64,000 nt of DNA. It comes from Neocallimastix lanati (nom. inval.) (Eukaryota; Neocallimastigomycota; Neocallimastigomycetes; Neocallimastigales; Neocallimastigaceae). The notes beneath the pieces are model-generated. The model did no database searches, was not told where the DNA came from, and saw only the letters and a program-made list of their open reading frames with translations. The stretch is from contig JACVTC010000005.1 in assembly GCA_016946835.1 (NCBI GenBank), forward strand, positions 1,457,501 to 1,521,500, written 5' to 3'. Numbering within the stretch: position 1 is the stretch's first letter; every line of letters starts with the position of its first letter. Both the position numbers and the translations under genes were made by a program. Shown here piece after piece: positions 14,320-27,300 of this stretch.

Positions 14320-14895
14320 TTATTCTATTATTAATTTTACCATTTCTCCTTCTTGTTTAGTATATACATGTTTACCAATAATACTTCTTACTTTTCGTAT
14401 ATTTTCTATATTTGTACTTGCAAATTCTACATATGAATTTACTTTATCATTCTTATTTTCTTTTGTATAAGGTTCACCACAGTGAACTAAGAACTCATCC
14501 TGGATATCCTCTAAAGGATATTGAGATATTATTTCATTGGATGGATCATTTTCATTATATTCAGGTTCTTGTTCAAATATTATTGAAGTTACATAAATTT
14601 CTTCTAATGGCTTTTGAATATAAATAATACTATCCTCATTATCTTCTTCTTCTTCTTCTATATCTTTAAAATATTTTACTCCTTTATATGTTACTGTTAG
14701 ATATTCATTTTCAAATTCCTTTTCACCTTTTTTCCAGCCATCTAATTTTCTTATAATACTTGCTTTTTCTTCATCAAGTAATCCTTGTATTGCAAAATTA
14801 TCATTGGATGGTTTCTTGAAAATATTAGGTTCAACTTCTTCAAATTTATCTTTATTATTATATAATTCAGATCTATAATTTCTTATATTTTTCAT
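14320..14895 (-). CDS. Hypothetical acidic protein, 191 residues
   Basis: I do not recognise this protein. It is intact and hydrophilic, with no signal peptide or membrane segment. It has a Glu/Asp block near residues 78-88, one cysteine (in VHCGEP) and an ordered-looking C-terminal half. The composition is balanced rather than low-complexity, which argues for a real gene in this AT-rich background. The ATG is the first in frame, and the start is preceded on the minus strand by a T-poor, A-rich stretch. No neighbour suggests a role. Unseen introns at either end cannot be excluded. Confidence 0.6.
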   Translation of the reverse strand: MKNIRNYRSELYNNKDKFEEVEPNIFKKPSNDNFAIQGLLDEEKASIIRKLDGWKKGEKEFENEYLTVTYKGVKYFKDIEEEEEDNEDSIIYIQKPLEEIYVTSIIFEQEPEYNENDPSNEIISQYPLEDIQDEFLVHCGEPYTKENKNDKVNSYVEFASTNIENIRKVRSIIGKHVYTKQEGEMVKLIIE

Positions 14896-16448
14896 GTTGC
14901 TTTTTTAAACTTTTTTATATATTATTAACAATATCAACTTGAAAAGAATAATAATAATAATAATAATTATATAAAATAATATAATAAATAATTCTATATG
15001 ATATAGTTTTTTTTTTTAAAAAAAAAAAATTATTAAAAATAAAAAAAAATTATTTAATTATAAATAATAAATAAATAAAAAATAAAAAATAAATAAATAA
15101 TATATAATTAAAAAAAAATAAATATTAAATATTAAATATTAAATATTAAATAAATAAATAAATATTAAATATTAAATATTAAATAAATAAATAAATATTA
15201 AATATTAAATATTAAATAAATAAATAAATAAATAAATATTAAATAATATATTAAATAATAATATTTTAAATATTAAATAAATAAATAATAAATAATAAAT
15301 AATAAGTAATAAAAAAATATATTAAATAAAAATAGTATAATAAGGAATCGTTTAGTAATAATGATAATATATTCAAAAATTAAAAACTGTTTAATTATTG
15401 TAGTATAATAATAAAATTTTACACAATTTAGGGTTAAGACTAAATACAAAAGAGCATTATATAATTAATAAAAAAAAATAATAATAATAAATTAATGCTA
15501 AGACAGATAATACGCTAATTGTATAAGTATATACTTATAAATATAATAAATAAAATGATAAAATTATTGCTTTCATATAGATGCTATGTATATATATTTC
15601 CTATAATTCATTAGGTGAAAAAGAAAGGATTATTTATAATTTATACTCTCATTAAACAAAAGATTATTAAAACTCTGGAAATTATGTTTTTCAATTATTG
15701 ATATTAAATTATATTTATATTTAACTATTAATTCATGACATTAACATTCCTTTCAACTAAGTTTTTATTATTATCATTATTATTATTATTATTTTTTTTT
15801 TTTTTTTGATTTTTATCATTATATTAGAAAATTTATTCTAGGACGGAAATTTTATTTTCTTGCATTATTATCATATAAAAATAAAGAATAACTTTTTTTT
15901 TTTTTTTTTTAAATAAATATATATTATATTATAATTTGCATAAAAAAAATCTTTTTATAGTGACAGCTAAAATTTTTTCATTTTATTTTTTATTATTCAA
16001 TACAATTTTAAATGTTTCATCTTATATAAAATTTTTTAATCCAATATCTTTATTCTTTTTTTTTTTTTTTTAAAAATTTTGAAATTTTGAAAGTACTCCA
16101 TAAAAAATTAATATCATATATTAATATATTACTTTATAATAATTTTTACATTTATTTAATATATTTTTATTAAATAATATAATAAATATGAAAGACAATA
16201 TTAAAAATAATATTGAAGATACAGTAATAATCATTTCTACAATATATATAATATATTTTTTTTTTATCTTATACTTAATTGTAAATAAAAATTTAAAACA
16301 AAAAAAGTAATAATAAAAAAATAATTCATTTTTTTATTATTATTTATTTTGTTTTTTTGTTATAAACTTATTTACTATTACATATAATAATATAATAACA
16401 ACACAAACAAAAAGAATAAAATTAATACTAACTAAAAATGTCATCTTT
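14896..16448. other. Intergenic region with AAATATT-type repeats
   Basis: Contains alternating TAAATAT and AAAT arrays at about 15118-15300. The rest is AT-rich unique sequence with T runs. No gene recognised. Confidence 0.6.
15118..15300. repeat. Compound TAAATAT / AAAT tandem repeat
   Basis: Blocks of the 7-base unit ATTAAAT alternate with AAAT blocks in a repeated higher pattern across about 180 bases. Confidence 0.75.
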
Positions 16449-16571
16449 ATAAATCTCAAACCATATCCGGAAACAATAGAAGATATTCCAACTGAAGTGA
16501 AAGGATCATTTACACATCTTGGTCTTGATATTATTGGACCTCTCAAAAGGACTTCTAATACTAACCAATAA
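16449..16571 (+). pseudogene. Relic of a Gypsy integrase gene
   Basis: The plus-strand translation contains KPYPETIEDIPTEVKGSF, then THLGLDIIGPL, ending at TAA at 16569. This matches the start of the integrase core in Gypsy element C (near 52090-52200) over about 38 residues with scattered differences. No flanking integrase or LTR sequence remains, so it is a fragment of an old insertion of a C-related element. The match is by eye but covers the characteristic GLDIIGPL segment holding the first catalytic Asp. Confidence 0.75.
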
Positions 16572-17479
<908 letters not shown>

Positions 17480-17809
17480 TTTTCGATTTTTAATGCTTTT
17501 AATCTTGTATTCAATTTGATATAATTTTGATGGCCTAAATTGTGTAAAAATGACTTTCTAGTTGTTTTATCATTTCATCTATTGTATCACATCCTTCAAA
17601 AAGTTCAGTAGTAGCTGTATCTAAGCTACTTTCAATAATGGATTGGGTAGCACAGTTCTGTTAAAGTTCATTTACATTCATTTCTTCAACATATATTTCA
17701 TTGTTTATAAATTCATTGAGGTAGGTAATGTTTTGATTCTTGAGTTATTTTTATACCATCTGGGGAAATTTTTTTTTGGTTAAGGACGGATTTTCTTTGG
17801 TCATGTCCT

Positions 17810-17853
<44 letters not shown>

Positions 17854-17945
17854 AAAATAGTCATTTTGGTAATCTTAACTTTCATATTCTTGTTGCTGCT
17901 TCTTCAGATTTTCCTTAATTTTTCAAATTGTTATGTTCCATTTTG
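17480..17945 (-). pseudogene. Decayed Gag-like protein gene (retroelement relic)
   Basis: Minus-strand translation in pieces gives an ATG at 17942 followed by MEHNNLKN and a stop, then KKNFPRWYKNNSR, then ESSLDTATTELFEGCD followed by TIDEMIKQLESHF. Stops and frame changes separate the pieces, and a long homopolymer splits it at 17811-17846. The GCDTIDEMIKQLESHF style resembles copia-type Gag (UBN2-like) segments, but the match is weak. It could also be a decayed host gene. Confidence 0.35.
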
Positions 17946-18744
17946 GTATTTGAAAATTTTTTGAATTTAGTTAATTTTTAAAAAAGTTTAAATTTAAAAT
18001 TTTAATTTTGAAATATAATTACAATAATTTTGGGATTTGTAAATTATTTCTTTAATAGTTAATTTGCAACAAGCCTATTATATTCTATTTTACTTTTTTT
18101 TTTTTTTTTTTTATTACTTATAGTTCATTAGATAAGTATTATTTTTAATCTGGTAATAATTTTAATTAATATCTCACAATTTCAATATAGATTATTTATA
18201 GTTAAGATGACTATGTTTATATATATTTAATTATATGAAATTCCATGAAAGAGATTATTGCAGCTTAACAAAATATAATAAATACCATTTAAAAACATTA
18301 TTTAATAACTATCTAATAATTAGTGTATTTATAATGTGGCTTTTCATGTCATATTAATAATACAATGTATAATGTATAATTATAAAGTAGCTAATACTTT
18401 AAACATTATATTTAATTATAAATCAAAAATTTATTAAAATTTATTATATTTAATAAAATTTTGGAATAAATAATTACATTATTGCTTACTATACACTCAT
18501 ATAACGGGTACCTATCTCCTATTAGTGCCTCAACAATAATTACTGTAGGTGTGATGATATATGGCATACCAGTAACCTGCTTCTTATATAATTACTTTAA
18601 AAAAGAATTATTTTCAGTATTAGAAAAAAGAGAAATTTTTATTAATTTTAATATAATAATTAAGACATTTATACTAAATATTGTTTGTTATTTATTAATT
18701 ATTAATTAAAAAGTTTATCTTTCTATTTTTATAATTATTATAAC

Positions 18745-18783
<39 letters not shown>

Positions 18784-18811
18784 TATTTTCCATAATAGTA
18801 ATTTAATAGAA

Positions 18812-18990
18812 AAAAAAATTTTTTTTCTGATAATATTAATTAAAAGAACTGGATACATTTTGAGGCTGTTTAAATTGGAAATATATTATAATGAAATTTT
18901 TGTAATATGTATTTTTTTCTTTTAATTGTAAATAATTAGTTAATAGTTCCTTAATATTTCAAATATATAAATATACAATTCATATTGATT
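18812..18990. repeat. Direct repeat copy 1 (about 170 bp)
   Basis: Shares with copy 2 an A8T8-like start, then AATTAAAAGAACTGGATACA, GTTTAAATTGGAAA, ATTGTAAATAATT and GTTAATAGTTCCTTAATATT in the same order and spacing. Divergence is roughly 15 percent. Likely a short dispersed element or an old tandem duplication. Confidence 0.7.
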
Positions 18991-19017
18991 ATAAATTTAA
19001 GAAGAACGTTTTCAATA

Positions 19018-19190
19018 AAAAAAAATTTTTTTTTATTATTAATTAAAAGAATTGGATACATTTTATATCGGTTTAAATTGGAAACATATTATAATTAAAT
19101 GTCATTTTTATATGGAAAATTTTTAATTGTAAATAATTGGTTAATAGTTCCTTAATATTTCAAATATGCAATAAACAATTTATACTGATA
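19018..19190. repeat. Direct repeat copy 2 (about 170 bp)
   Basis: Second copy of the repeat at 18812-18990, same orientation, 28 bases further on. It lacks part of the T-rich middle of copy 1. Confidence 0.7.
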
Positions 19191-19209
19191 AAAAACTATA
19201 ATTTATATT

Positions 19210-19240
<31 letters not shown>

Positions 19241-19609
19241 TAGTAATAATAATATAATAAATGATAATAAATAATGAATAAAAAAAATAATAAAATTATT
19301 ATAATATTATAATAAAGTTATTATAATATAATGAAGTAATAACATAATGAAATACTCTCATCTAAAGATAATAATTTATAACAAATTATTACAAATTATT
19401 ATTAATTATTATAATTACTATTTTTAATTATTATTACTTTGATTTTTTTTCTTACATCTTTTTTTTTCTATAATATTAGAGATAATAAATACTTCAATTT
19501 AAAAAAAGTTATACATTTATTTATTTATCTATTTATTTTATGATTTTATTTTATTATTTTCCATAAGTTCATTTTCAGTATTTGTTCTCTGTAGTAAGTA
19601 TTTTTGTTG

Positions 19610-19907
19610 TTTGACTATATAATTACTAGTACAGAGAGTATTTGATCTGTGAGAGGATTAATGCAGTTACTTCTCCCTCGATGATGTTTCAAGAGATCAC
19701 TGAAACGAAGCCAGTGGCATAAAGTGGTGTATAGGGTAATGTCTTTCATATTAACCTTGTTTACTTTCATATTAACCTTGTTTCGAGAGAGAAGTCCTCG
19801 TCGACATCAAAACAGTATAGCAATGAATCTCCTTAGTCTGATACTGATACGTTTAAAGGAGAGACTGGAGACCCTATTGAACTCTTCTCTTGATAATCCT
19901 AGTCAAA
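19610..19907. other. GC-richer island closed by an 8-bp inverted repeat (possible ncRNA or element relic)
   Basis: About 300 bases near 40 percent GC stand out from flanks below 20 percent. The ends are TTTGACTA (19610-19617) and TAGTCAAA (19900-19907), an exact inverted repeat. Inside is a tandem TTTCATATTAACCTTGTTT pair (about 19743-19782), and box-like GATGATG and ACTGA motifs lie at 19680-19702. A 72-codon open frame overlaps it but shows no protein-like pattern. I cannot decide between a structured RNA and a transposon fragment. Confidence 0.35.
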
Positions 19908-19912
19908 ATAAA

Positions 19913-20840
19913 AAAAAATTTTTTTATTTTTCAATAAAATAATTATTTTAATTTTAATTTATAAATTTAATTATATTACATTATTAGACATGCCATGTAT
20001 GCGTCATATTAGAGTTAAATAATAAATGATATTTTTGCACTAATAATACATATATATAAAATTAATATATGTTATTATGATTTATAATAATAATAATATC
20101 CGTATATTAAACTTTATTTCTAATATTATATAATTAATGATTAACGTTAGGACACTATATATATACATATATATATATTTATATAAAAGATAAATTTTAT
20201 TATATTAAATATTTAAAAATGTTTAGTGTGGATATTAAATGAAATTTATTATATTGTAATATATTTTATTATATTAGAGTATGGATATAGGTTATAAAAA
20301 ATCATTTTTATATATAGATATTGTATAATATATATATTTTATTTATTTCTTTTGAATATTATGCTTTATACAGATGAAATATTTTAATATTGTATATTAA
20401 ATAGAATGTTAAATGGTTTAATTTACTAATTTTGGAATTGATCATCCAATGATTTTATTTTTATTTCAATATTAATATATGGTAATATATAGTAAATATT
20501 TATAATGTAATAAATAATTAAAAAGAATTTTTTATTTTTTTTTTTTTTTTTTTTTTTTTTATTTTAGTTTGATTTTAGGCGAGTGAAACCAATAAATTCA
20601 TTATTTAATAGTATATAGTACTAATTTTTTAAATTTTTTTTTTTCTGTTTCAATTTTTGAAATTCTATTCGTATTTCATTTAATTTAATTAATATCTTTT
20701 TTTTTTTTTTTTTTTTGTTTTTTTTTTTGTTTTACTTTTCTATCAAATATAAATATATTATATTATATATTTCATAATATAATATATATAGTATTGAATT
20801 ACATGAATAACATTCTTTTATTCTTTTATTTTGTTATAGC

Positions 20841-20900
<60 letters not shown>

Positions 20901-21215
20901 AAAATTTTAATATTAAATTTGTAAAAGTTTACATAATTGTTTTATATATAATATGATATATAATTTTATATAATTTTATTTTTTAATTATAAATTAATTA
21001 AATGATACAATTTATTTTATTTTTTATTATTTTTTTTTTTAAAAAAAATTTCTATATAAATAATCATAAAGAATCTTTTTTTTAGCTTTAATTTTTATTT
21101 TTGTTTGTTTTTAATAAAATTATAACTTAAATTATTTAATAATTTTATAAATACTATAATACTTTAGTTTATTATAGAGAGTTCAAATATAATAGTTTAT
21201 ATATAGAAAGTTTGT

Positions 21216-21250
<35 letters not shown>

Positions 21251-21337
21251 TAATTATTTATTTATTGAATCTTGTTTATTTTTAAATCTATCAATAAATA
21301 TAATTAATTGTAAAAAAAAAAAGTTAATAATAATAAT
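19913..21337. other. Upstream region of the ZinT-repeat gene
   Basis: AT-rich with very long T runs at 20842-20896 (55 bases) and about 21219-21248, typical of promoter-proximal DNA in this window. The sequence AAAAAAAAAAGTTAATAATAATA immediately precedes the ATG at 21338. No gene seen. Confidence 0.6.
20842..20896. repeat. 55-base T homopolymer
   Basis: The longest uninterrupted homopolymer in the window, about 440 bases upstream of the ZinT-repeat gene. Confidence 0.95.
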
Positions 21338-24300
21338 ATGAATATTCATATGTTTACTGGCTTGTTATTTGTAGCTGGTGCTGCTTTAGCAAGTACTTCT
21401 GCTTGTACAGATCAATTAGAAAAATATAATAGCTGCTTATCAGCTGTAGATCCAAATATTTTAAAATCTCATAGTCTATTCGATATTAATAAGACATGTG
21501 AAATTTTAAATGGAGATGATTGTATTGATTTTATTAAGGATGTTTATACTCCTTCCGTTAATTGTAGTATAAAAGATGAAAATGAAAAAGATTCTGCATT
21601 ATCTATCGTCAATTTAAAAATTGCATACCTAAAATATTGTGTCACTGATGATGAGGGCGTTATATGTCCTTTATCTGAACATTTATTAGAAAGCTTTTCT
21701 ACTAATGATAATGCTAAAAATAACACTGAAAAGAAAGAAGAAGAAGATGATGGTACATTCATTGTTGGTGAATACAATTATCTCAAGACACATGCTCAAG
21801 AAAGAGAATTTGATGATTGGAATGGAGCATGGAAGTCATTCTATCCAATGATTACTTCTGGTAAATTAGATGATGTCTTTGCATCTCTTGGTGATAAAGG
21901 AGATACCTATAAACAAATGTATACTGAAGGTTTCAAAACTAATATTGTTAACCTCACTTTTGATAAAAAAGATAATAATACTATTACTTTCAAATATGAT
22001 AATGGTAAAGAAGTTAAAGCTGAATATAAATACAGTGGTTATGATATTCTTGAATGGGAAAAAGATGTTTATGGAGTTTTCTATAAATTCGAAAGAGTTG
22101 ATAAAAAATCCAAAGCACCAAAATACCTTCGTGTTTGTGATGAATACCTTAAGACAGTTGAAAAGAATAATGTCATATTTGCATGGATTAGTGATAAGAG
22201 TTTCGAAGATGCTTATGATACTAAACATTGGCTTGGATTTGCTAGAGAAGAAGTTTCCATTAAAGAAATTGCAGATGTTTTCATAGAAGAAATGGGTGAA
22301 GAAGCTAATGATGAAAAGAAAGAAGAAGATGATGGTACATTCATTGTTGGTGAATACAATTATCTCAAGACACATGCTCAAGAAAGAGAATTTGATGATT
22401 GGAATGGAGCATGGAAGTCATTCTATCCAATGATTACTTCTGGTAAATTAGATGATGTCTTTGCATCTCTTGGTGATAAAGGAGATACCTATAAACAAAT
22501 GTATACTGAAGGTTTCAAAACTGATATTGTTAACCTCACTTTTGATAAAAACGATAATAATACTATTACTTTCAAATATGATAATGGTAAAGAAGTTAAA
22601 GCTGAATATAAATACAGTGGTTATGATATTCTTGAATGGGAAAAAGATGTTTATGGAGTTTTCTATAAATTCGAAAGAGTTGATAAAAAATCCAAAGCAC
22701 CAAAATATCTTCGCGTTTGTGATGAATACCTTAGAACGGTTGAAAAGAATAATGTTATATTTGCATGGATTAGTGATAAGAGTTTCGAAGATGCTTATGA
22801 TACTAAACATTGGCTTGGATTTGCTAGAGAAGAAGTACCTATTAAAGAAATAGCAGATGTTTTCATTGAAGAAATGGGTGAAGAAGCTAATGATGAAAAG
22901 AAAGAAGAAGAAGATGATGGTACATTCATTGTTGGTGAATACAATTATCTCAAGACACATGCTCAAGAAAGAGAATTTGATGATTGGAATGGAGCATGGA
23001 AGTCATTCTATCCAATGATTACTTCTGGTAAATTAGATGATGTTTTTGCATCTCTTGGTGATAAAGGAGATACCTATAAACAAATGTATACTGAAGGTTT
23101 CAAAACTGATATTGTTAACCTCATTTTTGATAAAAACGATAATAATACTATTACTTTCAAATATGATAATGGTAAAGAAGTTAAAGCTGAATATAAATAC
23201 AGTGGTTATGATATTCTTGAATGGGAAAAAGATGTTTATGGAGTTTTCTATAAATTCGAAAGAGTTGATAAAAAATCCAAAGCACCAAAATATCTTCGCG
23301 TTTGTGATGAATACCTTAAGACAGTTGAAAAGAATAATGTCATATTTGCATGGATTAGTGATAAGAGTTTCGAAGATGCTTATGATACTAAACATTGGCT
23401 TGGATTTGCTAGAGAAGAAGTTTCCATTAAAGAAATTGCAGATGTTTTCATAGAAGAAATGGGTGAAGAAGCTAATGATGAAAAGAAAGAAGAAGATGAT
23501 GGTACATTCATTGTTGGTGAATACAATTATCTCAAGACACATGCTCAAGAAAGAGAATTTGATGATTGGAATGGAGCATGGAAGTCATTCTATCCAATGA
23601 TTACTTCTGGTAAATTAGATGATGTTTTTGCATCTCTTGGTGATAAAGGAGATACCTATAAACAAATGTATACTGAAGGTTTCAAAACTGATATTGTTAA
23701 CCTCATTTTTGATAAAAACGATAATAATACTATTACTTTCAAATATGATAATGGTAAAGAAGTTAAAGCTGAATATAAATACAGTGGTTATGATATTCTT
23801 GAATGGGAAAAAGATGTTTATGGAGTTTTCTATAAATTCGAAAGAGTTGATAAAAAATCCAAAGCACCAAAATACCTTCGTGTTTGTGATGAATATCTTA
23901 GGACGGTTGAAAAGAATAATGTTATATTCGCATGGATTAGTGATAAGAGTTTCGAAGATGCTTATGATACTAAACATTGGCTTGGATTTGCTAGAGAAGA
24001 AGTACCTATTAAAGAAATAGCAGATGTTTTCATTGAAGAAATGGGTGAAGAAGCTAATGATGAAAAGAAAGAAGAAGAAGATGATGGTACATTCATTGTT
24101 GGTGAATACAATTATCTTAAGACACATGCTCAAGAAAGAGAATTTGATGATTGGAATGGAGCATGGAAGTCATTCTATCCAATGATTACTTCTGGTAAAT
24201 TAGATGAAGTTTTTGCATCTCTTGGTGATAAAGGAGATACCTATAAACAAATGTATACTGAAGGTTTCAAAACTAATATTGTTAACCTCACTTTTGATAA

Positions 24301-27300
24301 AAACAATAATAATACTATTACTTTCAAATATGATAATGGTAAAGAAGTTAAAGCTGAATATAAATACAGTGGTTATGATATTCTTGAATGGGAAAAAGAT
24401 GTTTATGGAGTTTTCTATAAATTCGAAAGAGTTGATAAAAAATCCAAAGCCCCAAAATACCTTCGTGTTTGTGATGAATACCTTAAAACGGTTGAAAAGA
24501 ATAATGTTATATTCGCATGGATTAGTGATAAGAGTTTCGAAGATGCTTATGATACTAAACATTGGCTTGGATTTGCTAGAGAAGAAGTACCTATTAAAGA
24601 AATAGCAGATGTTTTCATTGAAGAAATGGGTGAAGAAGCTAATGATGAAAAGAAAGAAGAAGAAGATGATGGTACATTCATTGTTGGTGAATACAATTAT
24701 CTCAAGACACATGCTCAAGAAAGAGAATTTGATGATTGGAATGGAGCATGGAAGTCATTCTATCCAATGATTACTTCTGGTAAATTAGATGATGTTTTTG
24801 CATCTCTTGGTGATAAAGGAGATACCTATAAACAAATGTATACTGAAGGTTTCAAAACTGATATTGTTAACCTCATTTTTGATAAAAACGATAATAATAC
24901 TATTACTTTCAAATATGATAATGGTAAAGAAGTTAAAGCTGAATATAAATACAGTGGTTATGATATTCTTGAATGGGAAAAAGATGTTTATGGAGTTTTC
25001 TATAAATTCGAAAGAGTTGATAAAAAATCCAAAGCACCAAAATATCTTCGCGTTTGTGATGAATACCTTAAGACAGTTGAAAAGAATAATGTCATATTTG
25101 CATGGATTAGTGATAAGAGTTTCGAAGATGCTTATGATACTAAACATTGGCTTGGATTTGCTAGAGAAGAAGTTTCCATTAAAGAAATTGCAGATGTTTT
25201 CATAGAAGAAATGGGTGAAGAAGCTAATGATGAAAAGAAAGAAGAAGATGATGGTACATTCATTGTTGGTGAATACAATTATCTCAAGACACATGCTCAA
25301 GAAAGAGAATTTGATGATTGGAATGGAGCATGGAAGTCATTCTATCCAATGATTACTTCTGGTAAATTAGATGATGTTTTTGCATCTCTTGGTGATAAAG
25401 GAGATACCTATAAACAAATGTATACTGAAGGTTTCAAAACTGATATTGTTAACCTCATTTTTGATAAAAACGATAATAATACTATTACTTTCAAATATGA
25501 TAATGGTAAAGAAGTTAAAGCTGAATATAAATACAGTGGTTATGATATTCTTGAATGGGAAAAAGATGTTTATGGAGTTTTCTATAAATTCGAAAGAGTT
25601 GATAAAAAATCCAAAGCACCAAAATACCTTCGTGTTTGTGATGAATATCTTAGGACGGTTGAAAAGAATAATGTTATATTCGCATGGATTAGTGATAAGA
25701 GTTTCGAAGATGCTTATGATACTAAACATTGGCTTGGATTTGCTAGAGAAGAAGTACCTATTAAAGAAATTGCAGATGTTTTCATTGAAGAAATGGGTGA
25801 AGAAGCTAATGATGAAAAGAAAGAAGAAGAAGATGATGGTACATTCATTGTTGGTGAATACAATTATCTCAAGACACATGCTCAAGAAAGAGAATTTGAT
25901 GATTGGAATGGAGCATGGAAGTCATTCTATCCAATGATTACTTCTGGAAAATTAGATGATGTTTTTGCATCTCTTGGTGATAAAGGAGATACCTATAAAC
26001 AAATGTATACTGAAGGTTTCAAAACTAATATTGTTAACCTCACTTTTGATAAAAACAATAATAATACTATTACTTTCAAATATGATAATGGTAAAGAAGT
26101 TAAAGCTGAATATAAATACAGTGGTTATGATATTCTTGAATGGGAAAAAGATGTTTATGGAGTTTTCTATAAATTCGAAAGAGTTGATAAAAAATCCAAA
26201 GCACCAAAATACCTTCGTGTTTGTGATGAATACCTTAAGACAGTTGAAAAGAATAATGTCATATTTGCATGGATTAGTGATAAGAGTTTCGAAGATGCTT
26301 ATGATACTAAACGTTGGCTTGGATTTGCTAGAGAAGAAGTACCGATTAAAGAAATTGCAGATGTTTTCATTGAAGAAATGGGTGAAGAAGCTAATGATGA
26401 AAAGAAAGAAGAAGAAGATGATGGTACATTCATTGTTGGTGAATACAATTATCTCAAGACACATGCTCAAGAAAGAGAATTTGATGATTGGAATGGAGCA
26501 TGGAAGTCATTCTATACAATGATTACTTCTGGTAAATTAGATGAAGTTTTTGCATCTCTTGGTGATAAAGGAGATACCTATAAACAAATGTATACTGAAG
26601 GTTTCAAAACTAATATTGATAACCTCACTTTTGATAAAAACGATAATAATACTATTACTTTCAAATATGATAATGGTAAAGAAGTTAAAGCTGAATATAA
26701 ATACAGTGGTTATGATATTCTTGAATGGGAAAAAGATGTTTATGGAGTTTTCTATAAATTCGAAAGAGTTGATAAAAAATCCAAAGCACCAAAATACCTT
26801 CGTGTTTGTGATGAATATCTTAGGACGGTTGAAAAGAATAATGTTATATTCGCATGGATTAGTGATAAGAGTTTCGAAGATGCTTATGATACTAAACATT
26901 GGCTTGGATTTGCTAGAGAAGAAGTACCTATTAAAGAAATAGCAGATGTTTTCATTGAAGAAATGGGTGAAGAAGCTAATGATGAAAAGAAAGAAGAAGA
27001 AGATGATGGTACATTCATTGTTGGTGAATACAATTATCTTAAGACACATGCTCAAGAAAGAGAATTTGATGATTGGAATGGAGCATGGAAGTCATTCTAT
27101 CCAATGATTACTTCTGGTAAATTAGATGAAGTTTTTGCATCTCTTGGTGATAAAGGAGATACCTATAAACAAATGTATACTGAAGGTTTCAAAACTAATA
27201 TTGTTAACCTCACTTTTGATAAAAACAATAATAATACTATTACTTTCAAATATGATAATGGTAAAGAAGTTAAAGCTGAATATAAATACAGTGGTTATGA

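Larger units (their letters stand above)
17946..19560. other. Intergenic region with a 170-bp duplication
   Basis: Contains a short open frame (18482-18709) with a hydrophobic stretch that I do not accept as a gene, the direct duplication listed separately, and (ATT)/(AAT) microsatellites at 18744-18778 and 19215-19262. Confidence 0.55.

Noticed and set aside
18482-18709. 75-codon plus-strand frame with a hydrophobic stretch (STIITVGVMIYGIPV)
   Set aside because: Only the first 40 codons look protein-like; the rest is Ile/Asn/Lys background, there are no neighbours or splice partners, and no family is recognised.
19724-19942. 72-codon plus-strand frame in the GC-richer island
   Set aside because: Contains a repeated nucleotide block (TTTCATATTAACCTTGTTT) translated in two frames and a Lys/Phe run at the end; better explained as non-coding.
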